From assembly GCF_029167105.1 (NCBI RefSeq), contig NZ_JARFML010000028.1, forward strand, positions 36,437 through 100,436: a stretch of 64,000 bases of DNA, read 5' to 3'. Below, piece by piece: positions 1-8,479 of the stretch. Below the pieces are notes generated by a model. That model was given only the letters and a program-made list of their open reading frames with translations. It was not told where the DNA came from and did not search any database. The translations under genes and the position numbers were made by a program. Origin of the DNA: Bradyrhizobium yuanmingense. GTDB lineage: Bacteria > Pseudomonadota > Alphaproteobacteria > Rhizobiales > Xanthobacteraceae. Every line of letters starts with the position of its first letter. Position 1 is the stretch's first letter.

Positions 1-1
1 G

Positions 2-550
2 CCGGTCTCGATCTGGGTGTCGGAGAACTACACGCGCGCTGCGATCGGCGGCACCGGCGCGGTCAAATGCGGCGGCAATTATGCCGCGAGCCTGCGCGCC
101 CAGGCCGAGGCGATCCAGCACGGCTGCGACCAGGTCGTCTTTCTCGATGCGGTCGAGCGCCGCTACATCGAGGAGCTCGGCGGCATGAACGTGTTCTTCG
201 TGTTCGACGACGGCTCGCTGTCGACGCCGCCGCTCGGCACCATCCTGCCTGGCATCACCCGCGACTCCATCATCACGCTCGTCCGCGACGCCGGCAAGAC
301 GGTGCGCGAAGAACCCTATACGCTCGAGCAGTGGCGCAAGGACGCGGCCTCGGGCAGGCTGAAGGAAGCCTTCGCCTGCGGCACCGCCGCCGTGATCTCG
401 CCGATCGGCAAGGTGCGCTCGGTCAGCGGCGACTTCGAGATCGGCGGCGGCGCCGCCGGCCCGGTTGCCATGGGCCTGCGCAAGCAGCTCGTCGACATCC
501 AGTACGGCCGCACCAACGATCCGCACAACTGGATCCGCAAGGTGTTTTGA
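2..550 (+). CDS. ilvE: branched-chain amino acid aminotransferase, C-terminal part (cut by window edge)
   Basis: This is the last 182 codons of a fold-type IV PLP aminotransferase; the reading frame is open through the left edge, so the N-terminus lies outside the window. It interconverts branched-chain amino acids and their 2-oxo acids. The motif GGTGAVKCGGNYAAS holds the catalytic lysine (residue 22 of the fragment) and matches the GGTG-x-x-K-x-GGNY form seen in eukaryote-like BCATs. The later PGITRDSI and GTAAVISPIG segments are the usual substrate and cofactor loops. It ends in TGA with no overlap to the next gene. A D-amino-acid transaminase or ADC lyase of the same fold is less likely given these motifs. 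Confidence 0.92.
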   Translation, partial: PVSIWVSENYTRAAIGGTGAVKCGGNYAASLRAQAEAIQHGCDQVVFLDAVERRYIEELGGMNVFFVFDDGSLSTPPLGTILPGITRDSIITLVRDAGKTVREEPYTLEQWRKDAASGRLKEAFACGTAAVISPIGKVRSVSGDFEIGGGAAGPVAMGLRKQLVDIQYGRTNDPHNWIRKVF

Positions 551-684
551 TAGACGTCGAGGCGTTTCCCCTCTTTCGGAAAAGAGGGGAAACACGCAAA
601 GTTCGTGGCTTATTGCGCATTGAACGTGCTGCTGCCGACACGCGACAAAGCCAGGACAAAACAAGCATCCTGGCCATCGCGATC

Positions 685-1209
685 ATGACAATGAAACTCT
701 CCCAACCCATGAAATGGGTCGTTCTCGCCGCCATCACCGGCGTTTGCGTTTTCGGCCTCCTGACCATCGGTCCGACCCACGAGGTCGCAGCGCAAGACCG
801 CTCGCCGATCGTCGACGTACGCACCACCGACCCCGAGATGAACACTGCGATCGCTCGCGCCCGCGGCTCGCTGCCGACCTTCTGGGCCTCCTATGAATCA
901 CCCAAGCCGTCCGAGTCTGGTCACGCTTTGAAGGTGCGCTTTACGACCCGCAAGGGCGGGGAGCACATCTGGATCGGCGAGGTGAAGAAGCTGCCCGACG
1001 GGACCTTGACCGGCGTCTTCGCCAACGAGCCGCGCGATCTGCCGGGCAAGCGAGCCGGCGATAAGGTCAAGTTCGCGGAGGCCGACATCTCGGACTGGAT
1101 GTTCATGCGCAACGGCAAGATCGTCGGCGGCGAGACCATCAAGCCGACGCTGAAATCGCTGCCGAAGGCCGACGCGGACGCGCTCCGGGCGCGGATGGAG
1201 CAGCCGTAG
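685..1209 (+). CDS. DUF2314 domain protein with N-terminal membrane or signal segment
   Basis: A 174-residue protein. The start is placed at the ATG before a hydrophobic stretch of about 20 residues (VVLAAITGVCVFGLLTIG) that ends near an AxA-like site (EVAAQD), so export or inner-membrane anchoring is likely. The rest resembles DUF2314: it begins around DPEMNTAIARARGSLPTFW and contains the conserved stretch HIWIGEVKKLPDGTLTGVFA and the WMFMRNGKIVGGET region. The biochemical function of this family is unknown. A second ATG lies two codons downstream. The gene sits 40 bases before hisS on the same strand and could be cotranscribed with it, but no functional link is evident. Confidence 0.8.
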   Translation: MTMKLSQPMKWVVLAAITGVCVFGLLTIGPTHEVAAQDRSPIVDVRTTDPEMNTAIARARGSLPTFWASYESPKPSESGHALKVRFTTRKGGEHIWIGEVKKLPDGTLTGVFANEPRDLPGKRAGDKVKFAEADISDWMFMRNGKIVGGETIKPTLKSLPKADADALRARMEQP

Positions 1210-1249
1210 GGCAGTTGCCGCCTCGCGCCGCGGCTGGTAAACGCCGCGC

Positions 1250-2770
1250 ATGGCCGAGAAACCCAAAAAACCCCAGAAACTGAAGGCGCGCCTGCCGCGC
1301 GGGCTCGAGGATCGCGATCCCGCCGCGATCCGGGCGACGCGCGAGATGGTCGAGAAGATCCGCGCCGTCTACGAGCTCTACGGTTTCGAGCCGGTGGAGA
1401 CGCCGGCGATGGAATACACCGACGCGCTCGGCAAATTCCTGCCCGACCAGGATCGTCCCAACGAGGGCGTGTTCTCGTTCCAGGACGACGACGAGCAGTG
1501 GATCAGCCTGCGCTACGATCTGACCGCGCCGCTCGCCCGCTATGTCGGCGAGCGCTACGGTACCGACGGTCTGGTGCTGCCCTATCGCAGCTATCGCGTC
1601 GGCTATGTCTTCCGCAACGAGAAGCCCGGCCCCGGCCGCTTCCGCCAGTTCATGCAGTTCGATGCCGACACGGTCGGCTCGGCGACGCCGGCGGCGGACG
1701 CCGAGATCTGCATGATGGCGGCGGACACGATGGAGGCGCTCGGGATCGCGCGCGGCCAGTACGTGGTGAAGGTGAACAATCGCAAGGTGCTCGACGGCGT
1801 TCTGGAAGCCATTGGCCTCGCGGGTGAAGAAAATGCGGCGCGCAGACTGACCGTGCTGCGCGCGATCGACAAGCTCGACAAGTTTTCCGCGGACGACGTG
1901 CGCAAGCTGCTTGGTCCGGGACGTTGGGACGGCGGCGAGGAAGGCAAGGGCGACTTCACCAAAGGCGCCAATTTGAGCGCGGCGGAAGCCGAAATTGTTC
2001 TCGCCATCACCAGGCCGCGCGAGGATTGGAAAGAAGCAATTGCCGCGGCAGAAACCTATCTCGCCAAGAGCGAAGTCGGTCAGGCCGGCGTCAGCGAGCT
2101 GGAAGAGATTGCAAAGCTGGTCACGGCGTCGGGCTATGGCGCGGATCGCATCAAGATCGATCCCTCCGTCGTGCGCGGCCTCGAATATTACACCGGCCCC
2201 GTCTACGAGGTCGAACTCCTGCTCGACACCAAGGACGAGAAGGGCCGCCCGGTGCGCTTCGGCTCGGTCGGCGGCGGCGGGCGTTATGACGGCCTCGTCT
2301 CGCGCTTCCGCGGCGAGCCGGTGCCGGCAACCGGTTTCTCGATCGGCGTGTCGCGGCTGCAGGCGGCGCTGACGCTGCTCGGCAAGCTCGACACGCGGCC
2401 CGAATTCGGCCCCGTCGTCGTCACCGTGTTCGACCGCGAGCGCGTCGCCGACTACCAGAAGATGGTGGCGAGCTTGCGCGGCGCCGGCATCCGCGCCGAG
2501 CTCTATCTCGGCAATCCCAAGAACATGGGCAACCAGCTCAAATATGCCGATCGCCGCAACTCACCTTGCGTCATCATCCAGGGCTCGGATGAAAAGGCGC
2601 GCGGCGAGGTGCAGGTCAAGGACCTGATCGAGGGCGCCAAGGCGGCCGCCGCGATCGCCTCCAATCAGGAATGGCGCGAGACCCGGCCGGCGCAGTTCTC
2701 GTGCAGCGAAGCCGATCTCGTCGCAAAAGTGCGCGAGGTCCTGGCCCGCCATGACGTGAAGTGGGGCTAG
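1250..2770 (+). CDS. hisS: histidyl-tRNA synthetase
   Basis: Class II synthetase that charges tRNA-His in the cytoplasm. Motif 1 lies around YGFEPVETPAMEY (about residue 44). The motif 2 region is RNEKPGPGRFRQFMQFDAD (about 122-140). The HisA motif is VVRGLEYYTGPVYEVE (about 307) and motif 3 lies near ATGFSIGVSRL (about 360). A C-terminal anticodon-binding domain follows from about residue 385. At 506 residues it is longer than the roughly 424-residue E. coli enzyme. This and the motif 2 loop fit the alphaproteobacterial HisRS type, which in several lineages recognises a tRNA-His without the extra G-1. The start ATG follows an in-frame stop region directly, and the first residues are lysine-rich. 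Confidence 0.97.
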   Translation: MAEKPKKPQKLKARLPRGLEDRDPAAIRATREMVEKIRAVYELYGFEPVETPAMEYTDALGKFLPDQDRPNEGVFSFQDDDEQWISLRYDLTAPLARYVGERYGTDGLVLPYRSYRVGYVFRNEKPGPGRFRQFMQFDADTVGSATPAADAEICMMAADTMEALGIARGQYVVKVNNRKVLDGVLEAIGLAGEENAARRLTVLRAIDKLDKFSADDVRKLLGPGRWDGGEEGKGDFTKGANLSAAEAEIVLAITRPREDWKEAIAAAETYLAKSEVGQAGVSELEEIAKLVTASGYGADRIKIDPSVVRGLEYYTGPVYEVELLLDTKDEKGRPVRFGSVGGGGRYDGLVSRFRGEPVPATGFSIGVSRLQAALTLLGKLDTRPEFGPVVVTVFDRERVADYQKMVASLRGAGIRAELYLGNPKNMGNQLKYADRRNSPCVIIQGSDEKARGEVQVKDLIEGAKAAAAIASNQEWRETRPAQFSCSEADLVAKVREVLARHDVKWG

Positions 2771-2784
2771 CTATTCGCCCCATT

Positions 2785-2855
2785 CGTCATGCGCGGGCTT
2801 GACCCGCGCATCCATCTTCAAAATGATGGATTGCCGGGTCGAGCCCGGCAATGAC
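2785..2855. repeat. palindromic intergenic repeat, GCTTGACCCG family, copy 1
   Basis: A hairpin-forming unit bounded by CGTCAT at the left and ATGAC at the right. Its internal arms are GCGGGCTTGACCCGC and GCCGGGTCGAGCCCGGC. Other copies lie at 13322, 35571 and 53565. It lies just after the hisS stop and could also act as a transcription end. Confidence 0.75.
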
Positions 2856-2888
2856 AATGGATGATCAACGACGAGCAGGGAGAGAAGA

Positions 2889-3092
2889 ATGCCTGAGATC
2901 ACCATCAGCATGGCCGAAGGCCGCACCGACGAGCAGAAGGCCGGCATGATGCGCGACATCACCCAGGCGCTGGTGAAGAATCTCGGCGTCGATGCCGACG
3001 CCGTCGTCATCCAGATCAACGAAGCCCCGCTCCGCCACAAGATGAAGGGCGGCAAGACCTTCGTGGAGCGCGCGGCGGCGGCGAAGAAGTGA
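2889..3092 (+). CDS. 4-oxalocrotonate tautomerase-like protein
   Basis: A 67-residue protein of the 4-OT/MIF superfamily. After removal of Met1 the new N-terminus is proline (PEITISMAEGRT), the catalytic base of this family, followed by the usual DEQKAGMMRDITQAL helix and the VVIQINEAP strand. Members are small oligomeric cytoplasmic enzymes that tautomerise 2-hydroxymuconate-type or phenylpyruvate-type substrates; the substrate here cannot be told from sequence. A clear ribosome-binding site (GGGAGAGAAG) lies just upstream. It sits between a palindromic repeat and a thioesterase gene. The C-terminal tail is alanine- and lysine-rich. Confidence 0.85.
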   Translation: MPEITISMAEGRTDEQKAGMMRDITQALVKNLGVDADAVVIQINEAPLRHKMKGGKTFVERAAAAKK

Positions 3093-3153
3093 CGCGTTAG
3101 CATCATTCCGGGTTCGCGCTATCGCGCCCCCCCCGGAAGGACGAGCCAGCCCA

Positions 3154-3549
3154 ATGGACGCACGCGACTTCATTAATGTCGGCATGAGCGCCGAGCGCAC
3201 GCTGGTGGTCCCGGTGGAGCGCACGGTCGGGCATTTCGTGTCAGGCATGCCGTTTGTCTACGCGACGCCGATGATGATCCTGGAGATGGAGATGACATCG
3301 GGCGATGCGATCCGCTCAGCGCTTCAGCCGGGCTGGGTCACGGTCGGAACCGAGGTCGACATCCGCCATCTCGCCGCCGCGCTGGTCGGCGCAACGGTGC
3401 GGACCACCGCAAAGGTGATCGCGGTCGAGCGCCGCGTCATCCGCTTCGAGGTCGAGGCGTTCGAGGGCCCGCGCAAGCTCGGCGAAGGCCGCCACGCCCG
3501 CGGGCTCGTCAATGTCGAGATGTTCAACAAGCGGTTGGGAGCGACGTAG
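3154..3549 (+). CDS. hot-dog fold thioesterase (FlK-like)
   Basis: A 131-residue single-domain thioesterase resembling the fluoroacetyl-CoA thioesterase group. It shows the pattern FVYATPMMILEMEMTS, with the active-site threonine and glutamate region (about residues 29-50), followed by GTEVDIRHLAAALVG, which carries the conserved histidine (about 67-81). Such proteins hydrolyse small acyl-CoA thioesters in the cytoplasm. The physiological substrate is unknown, and a role in fluoroacetate resistance should not be assumed. It is 61 bases after the tautomerase on the same strand. Confidence 0.8.
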   Translation: MDARDFINVGMSAERTLVVPVERTVGHFVSGMPFVYATPMMILEMEMTSGDAIRSALQPGWVTVGTEVDIRHLAAALVGATVRTTAKVIAVERRVIRFEVEAFEGPRKLGEGRHARGLVNVEMFNKRLGAT

Positions 3550-3565
3550 CTTCCGCTTGCTCTGC

Positions 3566-3707
3566 CCTCATCCCGAGGAGACCGCCACCGGGTCCGTGCG
3601 AAGCGCGGCCCGATGACTGGCTCCGCGGTCGTCCCGAACGATGGCCGCGGGCGAGAGCCCGGCCTTTCATGGTTCGAGACGGCGCTTCGCGCCTCCTCAC
3701 CATGAGG
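3566..3707. repeat. palindromic repeat, CTCATCCCGAGGAG family, copy 1
   Basis: An element that starts with CCTCATCCCGAGGAG and ends in GGTTCGAGACGGCGC...CACCATGAGG. The ends are imperfect inverted repeats. It fills the space between the convergent thioesterase and proC genes. A second, nested copy lies near 20380-20510. Confidence 0.6.
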
Positions 3708-3712
3708 ATCGT

Positions 3713-4546
3713 CTACTTCGCCAATTCCTTCGACCGCTGCGTCGCCGCCGCGATCGCGCGGATCATGAGATCGCGCAGGCCCGGCTCGCCCATCAGCACA
3801 CTGAGCGCTGCGGCCGTGGTGCCGCCGGGCGAGGTGACGTTCTGGCGCAGGGTGCTCGCTGGCTGCTCCGACCGGTGCAGCAGCTCGCCGGAGCCGGCGA
3901 CGGTCTCGCGGGCGAGCTTGGTCGCCAGCGCTTCGGGCAGTCCCGCTTCGACGCCGGCGCGGGCAAGCTCTTCGGCGAGCAGGAACACATAGGCCGGGCC
4001 CGAGCCGGACACCGCGGTGACCGCGTCCATCAATCCTTCGTCCTCGACCCATTCGACCGAGCCGGTCGCGCGCAGCAGCGCATCGGCCACCGCGCGCTGC
4101 GCGGCGCTGACGTCGTTCGCCGCAACGGCGACGGTGATGCCGCGGCCGATCGCTGCCGGCGTGTTCGGCATTGCGCGCACCACGGCGCCGCCGCAGACGT
4201 CCTGGAGCGCGGCGATCGTGGTGCCCGCCATGATCGAGACCACCGAAGTCTTGTCCGAAACGAACGGCTTCAGCTTGGCGCCGGCCTCGCGGAACATCTG
4301 CGGCTTCACCGCCACGACCAGCGTCTCGACAGCGCCGGCGGCGCTCACATCAGGATTGAGCACGACGCCCTTGGCGGCCAGCGCGGAGATCTCGGGCGCA
4401 ATGTGCGGCTCGATCACGGCGACGCGGCGCGGATCGAGCCCGCCCGAAAGCCATCCGGTCAGCATCGCGCCGCCCATCTTGCCGGCGCCGGCGAGCAGGA
4501 TGGTGCCGGAGATGTCTTGGAGGGTGTTGTTTGCCACTGTGGTCAC
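3713..4546 (-). CDS. proC: pyrroline-5-carboxylate reductase
   Basis: A 277-residue NAD(P)H-dependent enzyme that catalyses the last step of proline synthesis. The N-terminal Rossmann motif ILLAGAGKMGGAML (about residues 16-29) binds the cofactor. The middle has the typical RAMPNTPAAIGRGITV segment and GSGPAYVFLLAEEL. The ProC signature VTSPGGTTAAALSVL lies near residue 240. The length is usual for the family. The start ATG is the first in frame and gives a normal short lead before the Rossmann strand. It is followed upstream by a repeat-filled gap and the YbjN gene, and the two could be cotranscribed. Confidence 0.96.
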   Translation of the reverse strand: MTTVANNTLQDISGTILLAGAGKMGGAMLTGWLSGGLDPRRVAVIEPHIAPEISALAAKGVVLNPDVSAAGAVETLVVAVKPQMFREAGAKLKPFVSDKTSVVSIMAGTTIAALQDVCGGAVVRAMPNTPAAIGRGITVAVAANDVSAAQRAVADALLRATGSVEWVEDEGLMDAVTAVSGSGPAYVFLLAEELARAGVEAGLPEALATKLARETVAGSGELLHRSEQPASTLRQNVTSPGGTTAAALSVLMGEPGLRDLMIRAIAAATQRSKELAK

Positions 4547-4557
4547 CCAAGCAAAAG

Positions 4558-4733
4558 GTGTCGTCCCCGCCTAGTGCGCAATTGCGCACGGGGGCGGGGA
4601 CCCATAACCACAGGCGGTTCTAATAGATGGAGAGCAGAGCAACAAGCATCCTGCGATACGGCGGAATCACGCGGTATGGGTCTCGGATCTGCGCGCGCTT
4701 TGGGCGCGTTTGTCCGGGACGACGTTTGGGAAC
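4558..4733. repeat. palindromic repeat with GTGCGCAATTGCGCAC core
   Basis: The left end is GTCGTCCCCGCCTAGTGCGCAATTGCGCACGGGGGCGGGGAC and the right end is TTTGTCCGGGACGACG. The short perfect palindrome and the CCATAACCAC stretch recur in a degenerate copy near 21085-21120. It lies between proC and the YbjN gene. Confidence 0.55.
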
Positions 4734-4738
4734 GAGCG

Positions 4739-5239
4739 CTACGCTTCTCCGACCGTATCGAACATTGCCGCGTCCATCGCCTCCGCCGTGCTCTTGCCGG
4801 CCCACACCACGAACTGGAACGCGGGGAAGTAGCGCTCGCAGGCATGAATGGCGCCGGCGAGCATGACCTCGCATTGCGCCGGCGAGGCGGTGAGGCCGCC
4901 CGGCAGCACCAGGGCTTGGCGGTGCATCACCATGCCGGTGTTGGTCCACAGGTCGAAATGGCCGACCCACAGCTGTTCGTTCACGGCGGCAACGAGCCGC
5001 TGCACCTCGCCGCGGCGCGCGGGCGGAATCTTCATGTCGAAGGCGCAGGCCAGATGCAGCGCCTCGATCTCGCCCATCCAGGTGAAGGAGAGCTGGTAGT
5101 CGGTCCATTGTCCCTTGGAGACAATCGTGAGCTCGTCCTCGCCGGAGCGTTCGAACGGCCAGTTGTTGCTGGCGGCGATGTCCTCGACCACCGCGAGCGG
5201 ATGGTTTCTGGAATCGATAGTGCCTTCGAGCAGGGACAT
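4739..5239 (-). CDS. YbjN domain-containing protein
   Basis: A 166-residue protein of the YbjN family (type III secretion chaperone-like fold). Features seen are the opening MSLLEGTIDSRNHPLAVVED, the FTWMGEIEALHLACAFDMK strand-helix core and the C-terminal HACERYFPAFQFVVWAGKS stretch, all typical of the alphaproteobacterial subgroup. The start chosen is an internal ATG 21 codons inside a longer open frame, because it has an AGAGG ribosome-binding site about nine bases upstream and the extra leader is basic and unlike the family. The cellular role is unknown; YbjN proteins are thought to act as regulators or chaperones. Confidence 0.82.
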   Translation of the reverse strand: MSLLEGTIDSRNHPLAVVEDIAASNNWPFERSGEDELTIVSKGQWTDYQLSFTWMGEIEALHLACAFDMKIPPARRGEVQRLVAAVNEQLWVGHFDLWTNTGMVMHRQALVLPGGLTASPAQCEVMLAGAIHACERYFPAFQFVVWAGKSTAEAMDAAMFDTVGEA

Positions 5240-5674
5240 GCCGTCTCGACCTCTTGCCTTCTTGTTGTCTTTGATACGCACGCGGTTGGGCCCGGCGCGC
5301 ACTCCCTAAACGTCGCTGCGGCGTCCCCTCGGATCAGCCTTTGCAATCCCCTCGGAGTCGCTGTTGCGATCCCTCGGATCGGCGCGGGCCTGTCGCGGAT
5401 CAAGTGATGTGATTTGCGGAATCTGCGCAACGGGGTCGCGAGTCCGTCCACAAGCCAGGACTCGTTCGTCCACAGCTCATCTCCGCCACAATTCTTAACG
5501 GGAGAACAAACCGGAATCGGATTCGGCAAAAAACGCTCGTCGCAAATTCCACCGGACGAGGGCCGGGCCGCCGTGCGGACATGGGACCATGCGCTTTGCC
5601 CATGCGGAACACGCTTGCCGCGATTGCCCGGCGGCGGCATATTTCCTGGTAGGCCGTTCATCCCGGACGGCCGA
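5240..5674. other. intergenic region without a recognised gene
   Basis: This stretch lies between the divergent YbjN gene and the FMN riboswitch. It must hold the promoters for both. I see short CCCCTCGGA-type repeats around 5330-5395 and no credible open frame. Confidence 0.5.
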
Positions 5675-5826
5675 TGTTCTCAGGGCGGGGTGGAAGTCCC
5701 CACCGGCGGTAAGGGCCGAAAGGCCCAAGCCCGCGAGCGCCTTCCGCGAGGGTTATCCCGAACGGAAGGGTCAGCAGATTCGGTGCAACTCCGAAGCCGA
5801 CGGTTAAAGTCCGGATGAAAGAGAAC
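5675..5826 (+). ncRNA. FMN riboswitch (RFN element)
   Basis: The conserved RFN core is present in order: CAGGGCGGGGTGGAAGTCCC, CACCGGCGGTAAGG, AAGCCCGCGAGCG, GTCAGCAGATTCGGTGCAAC and TCCGAAGCCGACGGTTAAAG, then CCGGATGAAAGAGAAC. The outer stem pairs GTTCTC (5675-5680) with GAGAAC (5821-5826). It binds flavin mononucleotide and should turn down ribH when FMN is plentiful. About 80 bases separate it from the ribH start. A CGCA/TGCG hairpin lies in that space, and no strong uridine tract is seen, so control of translation start is more likely than transcription termination. Confidence 0.96.
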
Positions 5827-5907
5827 GGTCGGTAGCAGACGCATCGCAAGGTGCGGCTGTTTGTCGTTCCGTGTGCCCTGATTCTGGTCCTTAAACCGAG
5901 GAAAGCC

Positions 5908-6465
5908 ATGAATCAGATGCTGCAAGACCCCCAAGCCGAAACGTCCCAAACGCCGCCGCCGGTTCCCGCGGACCCGGCACCTTCGCATCCGCGTTTCGCC
6001 AAGCCGCAGCGGGTGGCCTTCGTGCAGGCCTGCTGGCACCGCGACGTGGTCGCGGAAGCCCGCATCGCCTTCATGAAGGAGGCGGAAGCCCGCCACCTCA
6101 CCCATGTCGACGTGTTCGAGGTGCCGGGCTCGTTCGAGATCCCGCTGCACGCGCAGGTCCTCGCCAAGACGCGGCGCTACACCGCGATCGTCGCGGCCGG
6201 CCTCGTCGTCGACGGCGGCATCTACCGCCACGAATTCGTCGCCGACACCGTGATCAAGGCGCTGATGGACGTGCAGCTGCGCACGGAGGTGCCGGTGTTC
6301 TCGGCCGTGCTGACGCCGCAGCAATTCCACGAGACCGAGGTGCACTACGATTTCTTCCGCAAGCACTTTGCGATCAAGGGCGTCGAGGTCGCGACCGCCT
6401 GCGCGGAGACGTTGCACGGGCTGGAGCGCCTGCGCGGCCAGGTCGCAGCGGGCATCGTGGGGTAG
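5908..6465 (+). CDS. ribH: 6,7-dimethyl-8-ribityllumazine synthase, type II
   Basis: Penultimate enzyme of riboflavin synthesis; it condenses 5-amino-6-ribitylamino-uracil with dihydroxybutanone phosphate. The 185-residue protein has a variable proline-rich leader (residues 1-30), then VAFVQACWHRDVVAEAR, the VPGSFEIPLHAQ strand-helix and GLVVDGGIYRHEFVADTVI. It lacks the glycine-rich GAVIRG-type loop of the 60-mer type I enzymes. This pattern fits RibH2, the decameric form known from Brucella and Mesorhizobium. The start has a good GAGGAAAG ribosome-binding site. No other rib genes flank it, so it is a stand-alone FMN-controlled copy and a type I ribH probably exists elsewhere. Confidence 0.93.
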   Translation: MNQMLQDPQAETSQTPPPVPADPAPSHPRFAKPQRVAFVQACWHRDVVAEARIAFMKEAEARHLTHVDVFEVPGSFEIPLHAQVLAKTRRYTAIVAAGLVVDGGIYRHEFVADTVIKALMDVQLRTEVPVFSAVLTPQQFHETEVHYDFFRKHFAIKGVEVATACAETLHGLERLRGQVAAGIVG

Positions 6466-6471
6466 TCAATG

Positions 6472-6575
6472 GTCATTCCGGGGCGCGCGCAGCGCGAGCC
6501 CGGAATCCATTGATCGACACGGATTGCGGCAAGATGGATTCCGGGTTCGGCGCTGACGCGCCGCCCCGGAATGAC
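6472..6575. repeat. palindromic repeat, GTCATTCCGGGGCGCG family, copy 1
   Basis: The termini GTCATTCCG and CGGAATGAC are perfect inverted repeats, with internal GCGCGCAGCGCGAGCCCGGAATCCAT. It occupies the gap between the convergent ribH and prs genes. Relatives lie at 8419, 11687 and 30889. Confidence 0.75.
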
Positions 6576-6589
6576 GGTGCTAGATCAAA

Positions 6590-7543
<954 letters not shown>

Positions 7544-7737
7544 GGACGCTTCCTCCCGCGCTTTGCTGGATACGACCTTCAACATCAGAAAATACCCGCT
7601 GGCAGCACGGTTACGACGGGCGAGGAAATATCAGGCGGAAGGCCGCAATGGCAACCCGGGATGCTACGTTTTCCCTTTGAAAATCCTGAGTCGGGCCAAC
7701 GGCTTGGCCGCAAGTTGAGGCCGTGGTTTAGCGGGGG

Positions 7738-8355
7738 TTATTGCTCGGCATAGCCGAGCGCTGACGCCGGCATATCCGGTGCGGGAGCGTCCTTGACGAC
7801 GCTGGCCACAGCCGGTCCCCGCAATGCCGGAGCCGCGCCGGGTGCATCCGGCGTTCCGTTGATCATGTTGGAAAGTCCGCTGAATCCGGCCTGGGCGATC
7901 TTCCGCAGCACGAGGTCGTCGGCAGCCAACCACGCGTCGCGCCCGCCCTTGGCCGAGGTCGGTTCCTCGCCGGAGAGACGCAGCGCGCGCTGCTGGTTGG
8001 CGTCGTAGACGTCCCAGACCCAGGCGATCACGGTCTTGCCGCGCACCACCTGGGCGGAGAGGTAGCTGCGCACGCGATAGGCAGCCGCGCCTTCGCGGGA
8101 GACCACGGACAGGCTGCGCAGCTTGGATTCGCTGTCGAGCACGCCGACCATGCGGTCGAACACTTGCGGAGGTGGCCCGTCGATCGATTCGAAGGCGATA
8201 GTGGCCCCGCTGCCGGCGCTCGGGGCCATCGCATAGGAATTGACGGCACTGCCGCCGCCGCCGGCGCAGCCGCCCAGCGCGGCCGCAGCCGCCAGCAGCA
8301 TGACCGCCAGCACGCGCGAACCCGCGCGGCGGAAGATGAATGACGCGTCCCTCAT
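7738..8355 (-). CDS. predicted lipoprotein of unknown function
   Basis: A 205-residue protein with a basic N-terminus, a hydrophobic stretch and a lipobox (LAAAAALGGC, cysteine about residue 30), so it should be lipidated and anchored in the envelope. The mature part begins with a glycine-rich linker. It contains a folded region with FESIDGPPPQVFDRMVGVLD and VRGKTVIAWVWDVYD, and ends in a proline- and alanine-rich tail. I recognise no enzymatic motif; a similar exported lipoprotein is common in Bradyrhizobium-like genomes. Upstream of the start is TTAA-N6-TTAA (8376-8389), one base short of a CtrA box. Confidence 0.75.
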   Translation of the reverse strand: MRDASFIFRRAGSRVLAVMLLAAAAALGGCAGGGGSAVNSYAMAPSAGSGATIAFESIDGPPPQVFDRMVGVLDSESKLRSLSVVSREGAAAYRVRSYLSAQVVRGKTVIAWVWDVYDANQQRALRLSGEEPTSAKGGRDAWLAADDLVLRKIAQAGFSGLSNMINGTPDAPGAAPALRGPAVASVVKDAPAPDMPASALGYAEQ

Positions 8356-8418
8356 TATGGAGGGCAGCGATATCGTTAAAATCGATTAAGGTCTAGGGCA
8401 GGCGAGCCACAGCACACT

Positions 8419-8461
8419 GTCATTCCGGGGCGCGCTTACTTGGCGCGAACCCTGGAATGAC
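8419..8461. repeat. short palindromic repeat, GTCATTCCGGGGCGCG family, copy 2
   Basis: A half-length unit: GTCATTCCGGGGCGCGC, a short loop, then GCGCGAACCCTGGAATGAC. It lies between pgeF and the lipoprotein gene, close after the pgeF stop on the minus strand. Confidence 0.65.
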
Positions 8462-8479
8462 ACGGGGTTGCCTCTGTGT

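Noticed and set aside
8376..8389. TTAA-N6-TTAA before the lipoprotein gene as a CtrA site
   Set aside because: The spacing is six, not seven, and the position relative to the start is not convincing.
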